From: Chara braunii
Taxonomy: Eukaryota > Streptophyta > Charophyceae > Charales > Characeae
NCBI GenBank assembly: GCA_003427395.1
Contig: BFEA01000618.1
Location: 735,682 to 766,860 of the forward strand
Reading direction: 5' to 3'
Length of the DNA stretch: 31,179 bases
Position numbers and translations under genes: made by a program. The notes below the pieces were generated by a model that worked only from the letters and a program-made list of their open reading frames with translations, made no database searches and was not told the origin of the DNA. Positions 1-10,020 of the stretch are shown here, one piece after another (within the stretch, counting starts at the first letter, position 1; the number at the start of each line of letters is the position of its first letter).

Positions 1-125
1 TTTTCCAGCAGGTGCTGCTCCCCACCAATAGATGGAGCCTCTCCCCAGGTGCTGATAAGAGGAGACACCACTAGCACCTGGGGAGAGGCTCCATCTATTG
101 GTGGGGAGCATCACCTGCTGGAAAA
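1..125. repeat. Near-perfect hairpin of terminal-repeat arms
   Basis: Bases 1-53 are the reverse complement of 73-125 with a single mismatch (position 15), separated by a 19-nt spacer. Each arm is the outer part of the dispersed repeat also seen at 221-404, 12487-12669 and 15426-15521 (core GGCTCCATCTATTGGTGGGG, then CACCTGCTGGAAAACGGG). The arrangement is two element ends placed outer end to outer end. The left copy runs off the window edge. The right copy continues to about 146, and a T-rich stretch (163-185) follows to 220. No coding capacity is seen. Confidence 0.85.
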
Positions 126-220
126 CGGGTCCAGCGCCCCATATACAGTCTGAAATCAGAGTGTTTTTTTTTTGTTTTTGTTTTTAAACAGACCCTGCAG
201 TGTCAGTGATGCTGTTGTGG

Positions 221-404
221 GCAGACATCACTAGCACCGGGGGAGAGGCTCCATCTATTGGTGGGGTGCAGCACCTGCTGGAAAACGGGTCCAGCGTCCC
301 ATATGCAGAAAGATGCAATATGAAACATAGACAAGTAACAGTATGGTATGTCTGGAAAAGGCCTGCCAGCATTGATTACTCTGGAGTCCAGAGAATTGAC
401 TGAG
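221..404 (+). repeat. Left arm of a ~184-bp inverted repeat
   Basis: This stretch aligns over its whole length, by eye at roughly four bases in five, with the reverse complement of 12487-12669. It begins GCAGAC, passes through GGCTCCATCTATTGGTGGGG and CTGCTGGAAAACGGGTCCAG, and ends in the 47-bp imperfect palindrome at 362-408. The two arms face each other across about 12 kb containing two LINE copies. This could be the terminal inverted repeat of a DNA or foldback transposon that received LINEs, or part of the LINE units themselves. Confidence 0.75.
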
Positions 405-545
405 AAGGTGTGAGAGGTGGTCCCCTTCTCCTTCTTCAGCCCTTTGTCCGGCCAGGGTTCCGGGAGGAGCCACTGGGGGGCACCAGTGGGGCCTCCTTCT
501 GTCTTCCTGCCCATCCTCAAAACAGTCCCCCTGCTTTGATACTGT

Positions 546-722
546 CCTTTGCCGGGTGTACCCAGCTGCCACCCACCCCCACTGTGTCAAAAAGCTAGTT
601 ACAAAACAAGGAAAGACAAGGATTGAAAGTCCCCAAAAATGACCTCTGCCAGGTGTACCCAACTGCCACCCCTATGTCAGAATGCTAGATACGAAACACA
701 GAAGGACCTAGATTAGAAGATT
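546..722 (-). repeat. 97-bp tandem duplication at the LINE A 3' end
   Basis: Units start at 546 and 643, 97 bp apart. Each begins CC(T/C)(T/C)TGCC(G/A)GGTGTACCCA, continues through CTGCCACCC and ends in an A-rich stretch. The second unit stops close to the end of the coding tail of LINE A (stop near 722), so the duplication lies in the 3' untranslated region. The units differ at several positions and so are not recent. Confidence 0.6.
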
Positions 723-1283
723 TAGCAGTGAAACACCACAACAGCAGATTTGGGCAGGGATTTTATAGACGTAATTCCAGGGACCATGGGTGGGGGGGGA
801 ATGGGTCCCTCTGCAGGTCTCATGGGGATGCTCGAATCAATCGACAGCCACTCCTTGAATCTCAGGCGGTAGTCCCTTGGAACTTCCTCTCCTTGGCTGC
901 CCTCCCCATCCTCCCGACCCTCCCAATCCCCTGACCAGCACACTTCCGCTGCCCATCCCTCCCAGTCCCCACCCAGCCATTCCCTAGAAAACTGTAATAA
1001 CCGCTCCCTAATGTCTTTGGATCTATGAAATTTGTCGAGTGATTGCGTAGTTGACTTCCACCTATGCGAGAGCTCCGGTTGGAGTGCATTTTGAATTGCT
1101 CAACCCTCTCTTCTCCCTCTACCCGTACCTGGTCCAAAGTTAGGACACAGCGTTGCCACCACAGCGTTGCCACCACAGGACCCACAGGACCGTTCTTTGG
1201 GACAGGTGAAACATGTTTGACACAAAGGTGTTGTCTTGGAAGGGTGGGCGGTAACCCAATAGGATGGCCCGCCAATCCCACGG
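722..1283 (-). pseudogene. LINE A ORF2, C-terminal tail
   Basis: Broken continuation of LINE A ORF2 past its zinc module. The 943-722 part reads RLRFKEWLSIDSSIPMRP and ends at a stop. It corresponds to the copy B tail at 7061-6861 (LEFHEWLQVNPDIPMKSP), which supports homologous ends. At least one frame change lies between this and the upstream 2099-1284 frame. Function of the tail is unknown; it follows the RT in the polyprotein. Confidence 0.6.
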
Positions 1284-2747
1284 TCATGGATATCCCGGAA
1301 CCATTTGCTGCCACACCCTGTCCCACCACCTCCAGGTCAAAACTGCTGCTGGGCATTGCAAAATTATGTGTTCAATTGTCTCTGCCCTCTTCCTAGCCGG
1401 GAAACCCAACAGACAACGGGAGCACCAAAGGAGCGCACGACCTTGTTGCTCCAACCGTGAATGGTCAATTAGCCAGTCGTTTGTAGGTAAGCACTGCTGC
1501 AAGATCTGCCACTGTAAGGAAGTAATCTTCGCGGGTCTGCACTTGGTGTCGCTGAACCATCGTATCGGTGTGAGAAGGTGTCTCTCCACGTTGAGGTGTT
1601 CCTGCCATCTGTCGATCACCGTGTCATTTAGGCATCGCTTGGTTCTAAGCATTCTGTACGTCGCTTTCACCGAGAGACCCGACAATGTTTTAGGTTTTGA
1701 TTGTCGTAGGATATGTCGTGAGTCGGGGTTCCAGACCCACTCCAATGAAACTATTGGGAGATCTTCTATGGCTATCTCAGGGAGAAAGGGCCGTCGACTG
1801 TCTCCTTCCCCAATTACCTTGGTTCTATGCAGTTCGTCCTTCAAAGTCCATTGGAAGGGGTCCCGACTCCCTTCCAGTTCTCCGTTTCCTTTTATGCTGA
1901 ACCACTCGATCAACACATCATCCATCCGAGCCACATGAACCAGGCCTACCCTGTCGGTCCTCCCTTCCCTGGACACCCCGTCTCCCTCCCTCAACACCAA
2001 ACCTCTGCGAAGGATGGGCCACCACCCTACCGGGAGTGCCTCCGTTATTTCTTCAAGTGTTGACTCAACATTGTGACAGTATCTCAATTCCTCCCTCAAC
2101 TTCTCCGGACCCTTTCAGTCCTTCCTTTCGTTGTTCCAAAGGTCGCCCACGCGAATCACCCCATTCTTCACCCATCCTTTCCATGGGGCATCAGTACTGC
2201 AGAAGATCTGACCCTTTTCGTTGGTAATCCAACGGTTTTCGAAGAGGGGTTGTCTTGCCATCTCCTCCCACCTGTCTGGGGGTGGGCGATTCGGGGGGGG
2301 GAGCCTCCTCCATATTTTTAACACGCGGGGCCAGAAGTCATCTCTCTGTCCCTCCCCTCCCCAGGGGTGCCGAGGCTCTCTCCAGTAGCGATCGTCCAAC
2401 CATCGAAGAGGGTGAACGGATTGAGGGGCCGCAGGGGCCAGATGGGCGATTTGTGCCAACGCCAGCGGCCTCCATACTAATGGGTTCTCGAAGATCAATC
2501 GTACCACCCATTGCAAACTAAGGGTTTGGGATTGAGTGAGAGGGTCTAGGATACCGAAGCCTCCTTTTGCCTTGGGTTGGATAACCGAATCCCATGCCAC
2601 CCGACTGATAGCGTGGGGGGTTTCACTATCCTCTCTCCATAGGTAAGTTGCCACCCTCCTCTTCAAGGTCTTCAGGGCCCCCGGGCTCAGTGGCCAAAGT
2701 ACGGATTTGTACGAAAGGGTGGCTAAGACGACATTGTTGATTACCAA
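1284..2747 (-). pseudogene. LINE A ORF2: RT thumb and zinc-binding module
   Basis: From 2747 this opens with VINNVVLATLSYKSVLWPL, the start of the thumb/connection region also found in copies B and C (INNEVLTAIWYKSSLWHL and INNAVLAAIWYKLVVRSL). It continues in one frame to 1284, broken once by a TGA at 2117-2115. Near the end comes the RT-associated zinc-binding motif (zf-RVT type): WCSRC, then IEHIILQC, i.e. CxxC followed by H and C, then WRWWDRVW. All zinc ligands are present in this copy. About 480 codons with one stop makes this the least decayed part of copy A. Confidence 0.85.
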
Positions 2748-2939
2748 GGCTCGCCCGAAAAGTGATGTATGTTGCTGGTTCCATTGGGAGAGTTTAGCAA
2801 ATGCCGGGGCTGATAACCATCCGTCATTTTCAGGGGACTAACCTAACAATGCCATCTTTACCCAAAAAATCCGGATTGGGGATTATGGGTCACCCAGGTG
2901 ATGTCCTTCTGGGGGACGACCTCCTTGATTGTGGATCCA

Positions 2940-3551
2940 TTATCCTATCGTTTTTTTACCCCAGTTAACGGCCATATCCGAGAGGGTGCAGAAAAGGTCC
3001 ATCAGTCTGTATATTACATCCATGTTTTGATGTGTGGCGTCGGCCATAATTGCGAGATCATCTGTGAATAGGGAACAAACCGGCACAACTTTCTCAAGGA
3101 TGTCGGCTATCTGAATTCTCTTTAAATCTTTGCTCTGTCGAAGGTTGGCTACTAACGCTTCCATTATGATAATGAACAAGAAGGGGGCAATGAGGTCCCC
3201 TTGTCTAACTGAATGTTGCAGTCTTATCTTTGGGGCCATAGACATGTTTACCTGAACGCTCGTGGTCGCATTGCAGTGCAGAATACGCACGCACCTCCGA
3301 AAGTTGTTACCAAAATTCGGTTTTTCCAGATACTTATCAAGGAATGTCCAGTCTACATGGTCATAAGCTTTCTCGAAGTCAATGAAGATGAGTGTGGCGT
3401 TACTTTTGGACTGATGGGCCAAGCTAATCATCTCATTGACTAGGAGTATGTTTTTTTGGATGTTCCTATTACGCATAAAGCCAGTCTGGCCCGGATGAAT
3501 GATGTCATCCATTACCTCACTCATTCGGTCAGCCAGCACTTTTGACAACAT
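2940..3551 (-). pseudogene. LINE A ORF2: RT palm
   Basis: Non-LTR RT core of about 203 codons. In order it shows a conserved N-terminal block (HPGQTGFMRNRNIQKNILLV), motif A (FIDFEKAYDHVDW, catalytic Asp in IDF), motif B (SVRQGDLIAPFLF), motif C (SLFTDDLAIM, the usual FADD with Ala to Thr) and the downstream MAVNWGKKT block. It would copy LINE RNA at a nicked target. It is interrupted from the thumb at about 2940-2750, where stops occur. Copies B (9587-9013) and C (28484-29060) have matching blocks. Confidence 0.9.
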
Positions 3552-4356
3552 CTTATAAACGACCGTTAGAACTGTGATGGGTTGGTAGTTTCGGATGTTA
3601 ATTTTGTTCCCTTTTTTTATGAAGTAACGTTAACACCCCTTGCCCCACTAATTCCCCCAACTCTACGGAGTCTCATACCTCCCTATAAAATTTTATTAGG
3701 TCCTCACTCAGGAGAGGCCACAAAGCCTCCCAAAATTCCTTGGGGAAGCCGTCTACACTTGGGGTTTTCTCTTCCTCCATTTGCATAACTGCCGTTCAAA
3801 TTTCCTTTTTGGAGACTTGACGGTCCAGATGGTCTTTTTGTACTGAGGAGAGATGACCCTCCATCAGAAGTAGGAAGTCCTCTAGCTCTCTCCGACGGTC
3901 TACCCCCTGCCGTTGCGGGATGTGGGAGGAAAAGAGGTCTTTGTAAAAGGATCTCGCGATCCTTACACAATGAGTTCAGGTGGTAGCCAACTCATCAGTC
4001 ACAGGGTCCAAAAGGGCCTTGATAGTGGTGCGGTGTGCTCTCAGAGAAACCAGACTGAAAAATTGAGAGTCTATGGTACCTTCAGAGGTCCATTTCGCTA
4101 GTTTGCCTCGAATCCTAATTCCTTGCCATCTATATTGTGCAAGTTGAAGAAGTTGGTCCTGCAAATTTTGAATATCCAGGATATGATCATTAGAGTTGTC
4201 CTGGTTGACCAGGTTGTGAAGACTTCTATGAACATCCATTTCATGTGCATGTGGTCTACTTGCTAACAACTTCGAATATTCCTTACATTTCCTGGATAGG
4301 AAGAAGAGTCTGTTTGTAAATCATCGGGCCTCCGAATCGAAGTGTTTCTGATCTCT
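3552..4356 (-). pseudogene. LINE A ORF2: linker between endonuclease and RT
   Basis: Fragmented frames join the endonuclease to the RT. 4269-3976 carries LRAHRTTIKALLDPVTDELATT and an Arg/Gln-rich segment. 3970-3704 and nearby frames carry VDGFPKEFWEALWPLLSEDL and, toward 3552, HKKGNKINIRNYQPITVL, the typical start of a LINE RT (KKG.....NYRPI). Several stops and frame changes occur. The equivalents are 10592-10021 in copy B and 27750-28400 in copy C. Confidence 0.7.
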
Positions 4357-5220
4357 TCAATAATTCCAGACATCACGAATGAATGTGAGGAACGATTTGT
4401 CTTTAAGCAAGGATGTATTGAGCTTGTAATATCCAGTCCCTTGATCCGGTCGTTTGCGGAAGGAAAAGATGGCTCCGCATAGGCGGTGATCCAGGCCGGG
4501 TTGAGGACTTTGAGGGAAGGTAGTTGCTAGTTGCAGGGCATTTTGAAACTCTTGTGAGAGTAAGATCAGGTCAATGCGTGATTTCGAGTGTCTAGCCTGA
4601 TCATTGGTGCAGTGGCACGTATAAGTTTTGTCTGTCGGGTGCAAGTGTCTGTATGCGTCCTCCAGGGCCAAGGATCCACAAAGATCTGTCAATATTCTTT
4701 CGTCCTCTTCTACATAGCTTGGGCATGGGTCCCGAGAGCCCCATCTGTCCATCCATCTATCGGGAGCAGCGTTAAAATCACCGGCAATAACCAGTGGGAC
4801 TCCTTGAGGTGCGAGAGATTGAAGGCGGGTGAAAAAAGGTGCCCTTTCTGTTGCTGTATTAAGGGCGTATATGCAAAAGATGCTAATTAATTCAATCTCC
4901 ACCATCCCAGGATCAATACCCACCTCCCCTGTTCCTTGTTTGCTACCCAATTTACCACCTCTAACCGGGATCCTGGCGGGATCCAGATGGCCACCCCTGC
5001 CGACCCTGATGAGATCACGTGCGCCCTATAGGCTTTGTAAGGCCAAACTGTTTTATGGGCCCGATGGTGTTCTGGTTTATCCATTAGGTGGGTTTCCTGT
5101 ACACAGATGACATCAGGTCACGTCTTGCCACCTACACCCCTCAACTGGTCTCAGATCCCCTGCCTTTTCAAGGGATTGAAAGAGGCCAATCCATTTACGT
5201 TGAGGGTCCTTATGTCTAGG
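4357..5220 (-). pseudogene. LINE A ORF2: endonuclease
   Basis: Apurinic/apyrimidinic-type endonuclease that would nick target DNA to prime reverse transcription. The N-terminal block DLDIRTLNVNGL lies near 5220, followed by two in-frame stops. CVQETHLMDKPEH is near 5100 and gives the catalytic Glu. The uninterrupted 4950-4357 part has IAGDFNAAPDRW, SKSRIDLIL and LDHRLCGAIF, that is the GDFN, SRID and terminal DH motifs. All expected catalytic motifs can be found, but across stops and frame changes. It ends at a stop after FIRDVWNY. Confidence 0.85.
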
Positions 5221-6657
5221 TCTGCATAACNAAGGCAATGCTTCCAATGCGGGTTCCTGCAGTATAGTGCGTCAATTTCATCCATTGGCACTGTCCTGTC
5301 CATTCCTGCTCCAAATCTAGACTTTTGTCCATGGTTTGGCTTATCAGTCTATTGTGCATAACNGCCCGTTTCGAAGGACCCTCGATAAGCATGTGCAAAG
5401 ATCCTCCTCTGTCCANTATGAGTTGGCTTTCACTTGTTGGAGGGGGAGCTCCATCAGGGCTCCGTGATTGAACCACTTCAAATTGGAGTCCTTATCCTCC
5501 TCGAAAACCACATACANATTTGTGGTGGCTACCCTCATCAAGCCATCAAATTGGGGGAGGGTCGCCAGGACACCGGCAGGGTAGTGCTGGCGTAGAAAAG
5601 GATCCGNCTTTTTTTTAAATCGTTGTCTCGCAGGTTGGGAAGGGACNAGATGTTGTAAAAGCCCCATCCTGGCAATGTGAACCCCCCTTGCAGTGGAGAG
5701 AGCCCAATTTNCATCCTATCATTCGCATATCTTAGAGGGATCACTGCCACGCCGTCTTTCTGCAACAGGGTTTTTTCGTATTGGCCCACCTCCACCATAT
5801 GCCTAAGTTTTTTGTTGCGTGGTTGGTCTGAGCAACAATCGGCCAGGACCCCCAGGATCATCCGGGGGTGGCTGGTGCTGCACTGGGGGATGAAACTGCT
5901 AGGCTGTAAGATGGCGAATCCACTGGAAGATCTCGGACCAAGTGATGTGCAGGGGGGGGGNGACTTCTAGGGCTCTTCNCAGGGTNGGGCTCTTGTCTAA
6001 TATAGCAAAAAGTTGGGCGTAGGAGCAATCCCAGAAATTGTGTGCCACACCCGGNTACTGAGCTCGGAAGNCCTCTATCAACCAATCCGCAATAACTCTA
6101 AGTTTTTGTTCCGTGTCCATATCCGTCGGTGGTGCACTCGAGTCCTCCTATTGGTCAATGTCCATCGCGGCCACGTCGGGGGGGAGGGGGAGGGAAACTG
6201 GAGGATCCTCAATTTTCATGGGCTGTGGGCCAAAGGCCCCTTCGAGGTAATCGGTGGGTTCCGTTTGGGTCTCTTGCTGGTCTNCTAGGATGGTTGTCTG
6301 TTGTTCCTTGTTCCCCCCAGCTCCTANCACATTTCCTACTGTGCTCGTGGCTTCCTCTTCCCTCCCCCCTTGCAGGACCGCAGTCTGCTAGCTGCCTTCG
6401 CTCGACTGTTTGCTGGAAGGCATGGCTGGCATGTGGACTTGTGCAGCATGCAGCCCGTTGGATGGTGCTTGAAAGTGTGCTGCAGAGATTTTGAAAAGTC
6501 TTCGGAGCACCTCATCCCATTGTATATGGCTCGAAAATCCTTGTTCCAGAATGCACCTCTTCTTTGTGCTATCCTCGAGGGCTCCCCTTAGTTGAGCGTG
6601 CGCCTGGGGCCAGATCTCCATTGGGGCCTCTGCATAGAGAGACTGAGGACCCGCCAT
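5216..6657 (-). pseudogene. LINE A ORF1-like region
   Basis: The ATG at 6657 opens MAGPQSLYAEAPMEIWPQ and runs 89 codons. Further fragments follow in changing frames to about 5216, several blurred by N bases. Recognisable segments include WDCSYAQLFAILDK, DGVAVIPLRYANDRM and YVVFEEDKDSNLKWFNHGAL. The last aligns with the copy B fragment at 12106-11780 (ARFSECKDAGLIWLSHSEL), so this region precedes the endonuclease in both copies. By position it corresponds to LINE ORF1, usually an RNA-binding protein, but I see no zinc knuckle or RRM, so its function is unassigned. Confidence 0.6.
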
Positions 6658-6693
6658 GACATCAAAGTATATCAGAGAAAAAGGCGGGAAATT

Positions 6694-6740
6694 CCTGCCA
6701 GCATTGATTACCCCAGGATCCAGGGGATTGACTCAGCAGG
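6694..6740 (+). repeat. 47-bp imperfect palindrome at the LINE A/B junction
   Basis: Reads CCTGCCAGCATTGATTACCC then CAGGATCCAGGGGATTGAC and ends CAGCAGG. The left half pairs with the right half around GGATCC. The same motif is at 362-408 (same orientation) and, reversed, at 12305-12352, 12409-12455 and 12483-12529. It sits 37 bp upstream of the copy A ORF1 start codon and at the 3' edge of copy B. Confidence 0.75.
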
Positions 6741-6860
6741 ATATTGGAAGGGGGGGGGACCTCTTCACCCTCGACCTGGCCCCCTGATACCTGCTGCTAC
6801 ACATTGGTTATTCCCTATCCCTACCCTTTATCGATATTGCAGTCCTTTTTTGCTCTTTCC

Positions 6861-7061
6861 TTACTCCTGCCCAAACCATTGCCTTTCTATAATTNTTGTG
6901 GCCGGCAGGTGGAACATATCAGGAAATTCCCNTGGACTCTTCATCGGAATGTCGGGATTGACTTGAAGCCATTCGTGGAACTCGAGTTTGCAGTCCTTGG
7001 CGAATTCAATGTCTCCCTTTTCGTTCCCACTTTCCCTGGGACAAAAGATGTGTGCCAACAT
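6861..7061 (-). pseudogene. LINE B ORF2, C-terminal tail
   Basis: A 66-codon frame with EFHEWLQVNPDIPMKSP matches the tail of copy A at 943-722. Two N bases fall within it. It ends at a stop at 6861, and the short 3' untranslated region runs to the palindrome at 6740. It is separated from the 7430-7128 frame by a stop. Confidence 0.55.
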
Positions 7062-7127
7062 GCCTCCCTTTTCCCCTCCCAGCCAGTTTGCGTAGAAGAT
7101 ACTGTTTTCTTTTGTAATGTTTACTTT

Positions 7128-7889
7128 CTATGTCAAGTGTTTCATCTTTTCCTGTGATTTTTCCAGTTGCACTCTTATTTCAGTTTCTATGAATTGTCTG
7201 ACAATTTTTGCCACTTCCCCTTCCCCCATCCTAGCCCCTTCCTGATCAAACAGACATCTTNTTATCCATAACACCCATANCACCGCCTTCCTGGCCGTNA
7301 CGAACAGATTGTTGNAAAAGTTGGAAGCTGGCGGCCTTCCCCATACTCCTAGTAGGATTGTTTCCCATTTCCAAGGCCACTCCTCCTCAGTACCCAGTTG
7401 GGACCAAATGTGGTCCCACCAACGCCACATTAGTACCGCACCTGGGCACTGGAGGAAGATGTGTTCTATTGTTTCACATACTTTGCGGCTCGGNAATCCT
7501 GCATAGTAGAGTTTACACCATGGGAGAGCCTCCTCTTTCTATTCCAAATTGGTTCTCTCAATGATCTTGTTGTTGGTGGGAAGGCATCTATGAAATATCT
7601 TCCAATGCAGGGCGGCGAATTTGGCCGGTCTCTCCTTTACTCCTTTAAACCACTTTATACCTTTTATCTGATCATCATCCAGGTTTGGGTGTCTCTTCCA
7701 TCTCTCCCTTACCATGGGTCTAACCATTCTGTGAGTGTTCTTTACCGTTAACCCAGTGAGCTTGACTTTTTGCCTTGTCCGACCTCTCTCCCATTGCCAT
7801 TCCAGCGAATCCAGGGCTAAAGTGGACACGGGTACTTCCGGGCGATAGACCTGCCATTTTGTCCTACCTCCCTTGTGTATCTGCAACAC
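7128..7889 (-). pseudogene. LINE B ORF2: zinc-binding module
   Basis: The 7889-7539 frame carries KWIFHRCLPTNNKIIERTNL-like sequence (LHWKIFHRCLPTNNK). After an in-frame stop near 7538, the 7537-7430 stretch has WCKLYY where copy A has WCSRC, then IEHIFLQC and MWRWWDHIW, and continues to 7128. The second Cys of the CxxC pair is therefore replaced by Tyr, while the later His and Cys remain. Several N bases lie at 7261-7494. A decayed relative of the copy A 1284-2099 module. Confidence 0.75.
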
Positions 7890-8259
7890 CGGGATCCGAT
7901 AGAGGTTGGCTTTCTAGTGCCACTGGACTGAGTTTGGGCGGTACCTCACCAAGGTGTCATCCCTTTTCCTTTCAAATAGATTCACCATAGCTCCTTAAGT
8001 TCTCACCTCTACCACACACCCTATTTGCAGGGGGGTCTGTCGCGACTGCCACCCCATCCTATTCCTGTAAGGACTGTCCTTTTCTCAGGATCACCACCCA
8101 AGCTAAGGGAATGGAGGATATTAGTTGTTCCAACTTGTCTGCTAAATTGCGGGCGTGTCGTAGACAGGGTTTTATTTGTTGGACTATTTTCCAATCTTTG
8201 GTTGCCTCATCCCATATATCCCCAACTCGGAGAATCCCGTTTCCAACCCACGCAGCCCA

Positions 8260-9012
8260 CTAAGGGTCCAAGCTGCAAAATAGACGGGTTTGTCTATTTG
8301 TAATGACTCTGTTCCCAAACATGAGCTGAAGCAGGACTTCTTCCATCCGTTTTGGGGGGGNGTTGTCCGGGATCGGCAACCTTCTCCAATTCTTGATAAG
8401 GTTGGCCGAGAATTGGTCCTNGGCAAAATCTTGTCTTGCTGCTCCTCGATCTCCTTCCTCTTGTGAGTGTGAATTGGCTCGGGGGATGGACCAATACCGG
8501 TCCTCAATCCAGGTCAACGGGTCTACTCTCGGGGCGGCTCTTGGGGCCATCCTACGGATCCGTTCTCTTGCCAGATTCCACCAAGGAGGGTTTATTCCCA
8601 AGATCATTTTTTTAACCCATTGGATTGACAGTGTTGTTGCCTGCTGAGAGAGATCCAAAACCCCCATTCCCCTTTTCGTCTTAGGCTGGATCAATGTATC
8701 CCAAGCCACTCGGTTTATCACGTGTTGCTGGTCCGAGTCCCCTCTCCAGAGGAAGGCTGCGAGTTGTTTTTTGAGGGATTTGGTACTATTCTTACCAAGG
8801 TGCCAGAGAGATGACTTATACCAGATAGCTGTCAACACCTCGTTATTAATAATTAGCATCCTCCCATGAATTGAAGTGTTTCTGTTTTTCCACTTTTGCA
8901 TTTTCTCTAGAGTTGTGCGCGTGATCCATTTATCATTCCCTCTTGGTGGTCCCTGCGCTGATAGTGTTACCCTTAGCACGCGAATCTGCTCCTCTAGAGG
9001 TCTCCAATCCAC
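8260..9012 (-). pseudogene. LINE B ORF2: RT thumb/connection region
   Basis: A 250-codon open frame with NTSIHGRMLIINNEVLTAIW, then LKKQLAAFLWRGDSDQQHVI and VLDLSQQATTLSIQWVKKM. It aligns block by block with copy A 2747-2115 and copy C from about 29200. This region follows the RT palm and helps grip the primer-template in related enzymes. Two N bases (8361 and 8421) fall near its C-terminal end. It is joined to the palm across one stop near 9015. Confidence 0.8.
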
Positions 9013-9600
9013 TTTGGGTTATTCCGGGGGACGAACCCCGTGGTAATGGATCCACCAGCCCTGCGTCTTGCTACCCCAATTGACGGTCATGTCTGACACC
9101 CGGGTAAAACACACAATCAGGGTTTGGATTTCTGCCATATTGCTTTGAGTGGCTTTTGTTACTATTGTCAAGTCGTCGGCAAACATCGAGTAAACGGGTA
9201 TGGCTTCTTCTTGGATGCCCGCTTGACGAAGTCTAAAGATTTTCTTGTTTGTTCTTTATTGGCCCCCAAAGCTTCCATTACTATGATGAGGAAGGACATT
9301 ATGGGATCTCATTGTCGCACAGAGCGTTGCAATCTGATTTCCGGCGCAAGCAGACCATTCACTTATACTCGTGTTGTTGCGTTGTGGTAAAGAATCCCTA
9401 TCCAGTCCCGAAATTCTGGTCCGAAGTTCATTTTTTCGAGACACTTGTCTAGGAACCTCCAGTCTACATGATCATAAGCTTTTTCAAAGTCAATAAACAT
9501 TATTGTTGTGTTTTGCTTCGATTGCCTTGCTAGTTTGACCAATTCACTGACCAATAACACCTTGTCCTGGATGTTCTTGTTGCGCATGACCCCAATCTAA
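9013..9600 (-). pseudogene. LINE B ORF2: RT palm
   Basis: The 9587-9363 frame has MRNKNIQDKVLLVSEL and the motif A block FIDFEKAYDHVDW. Motif B is degraded near 9310. Motif C reads FADD at 9183-9172 in another frame, so both catalytic Asp of that motif are kept. VSDMTVNWGSKTQGWWIH follows near 9090. At least two frame changes prevent a continuous product. Confidence 0.8.
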
Positions 9601-9674
9601 GCAGTGTGGATTATCTCCTCCAAAACAGGGATCATCCTATTGGTCAGTGATATCCTTCCCATTGTCGTGCGAAT

Positions 9675-10020
9675 ACCCTTACAAGAGTATCCGTCCGCCC
9701 TGGTCTCTACAACTGACAGGAGATAAGTTTGGTTTGAAGTCAGAGTACACTGCGTGAGTCGCGACTGTGTTTTAATTACACTGACTAATTGGTTGACCAA
9801 GAAATAGAGAGTGTATGGGCGCGAAGGCTTGAGGCGCGCGTGATCTCTCTTCTTGTTGATGATTGTAGAGTCGGCGTGGTTACCGACTAGATTCTTGTTT
9901 TTGATTTAAACTAGGATTAAAAGGATTTTGTCTTTTTGGCTGGTACGCCTGACCACGACGTGTACGGTAGTACGGAGGATGGCGTCGGCGACAAAGTGAC
10001 TTTAGGTAGTGGTCAGAGTA
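9675..10020. other. Insertion of about 345 bp within LINE B
   Basis: LINE homology stops near 9675 and resumes near 10020. Copy A is continuous across the same point (about 3545-3570). The inserted DNA has no recognisable coding region. It has short related stretches near each end, GTCAGAGTACACTGCGTGAG at 9751 and GTCAGAGTACCACCGTGAG at 10012. It could be a small non-autonomous element or a solo LTR; I could not define ends or a target-site duplication. Confidence 0.5.

Larger units (their letters stand above)
405..6690 (-). mobile_element. L1-like LINE, copy A (defective)
   Basis: Read on the minus strand, this holds an ORF1-like region (6657-5216), an apurinic-type endonuclease (about 5220-4357), an RT (about 4356-2115), a CxxC..H..C zinc module (about 1400) and a C-terminal tail ending near 722. 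No RNase H domain was recognised. The order is that of L1-clade non-LTR retrotransposons. Many stops and frameshifts make it non-autonomous. Its 5' edge lies next to the 3' edge of copy B, so the two form a head-to-tail pair. Scattered N bases lie in its ORF1 part. Boundaries are approximate; no poly(A) tail or target-site duplication was found. Confidence 0.85.

Noticed and set aside
1284-2747. An RNase H domain in the LINE ORF2
   Set aside because: The segment after the RT thumb has the CxxC..H..C zinc pattern and no D-E-D-D RNase H residues that I could find.
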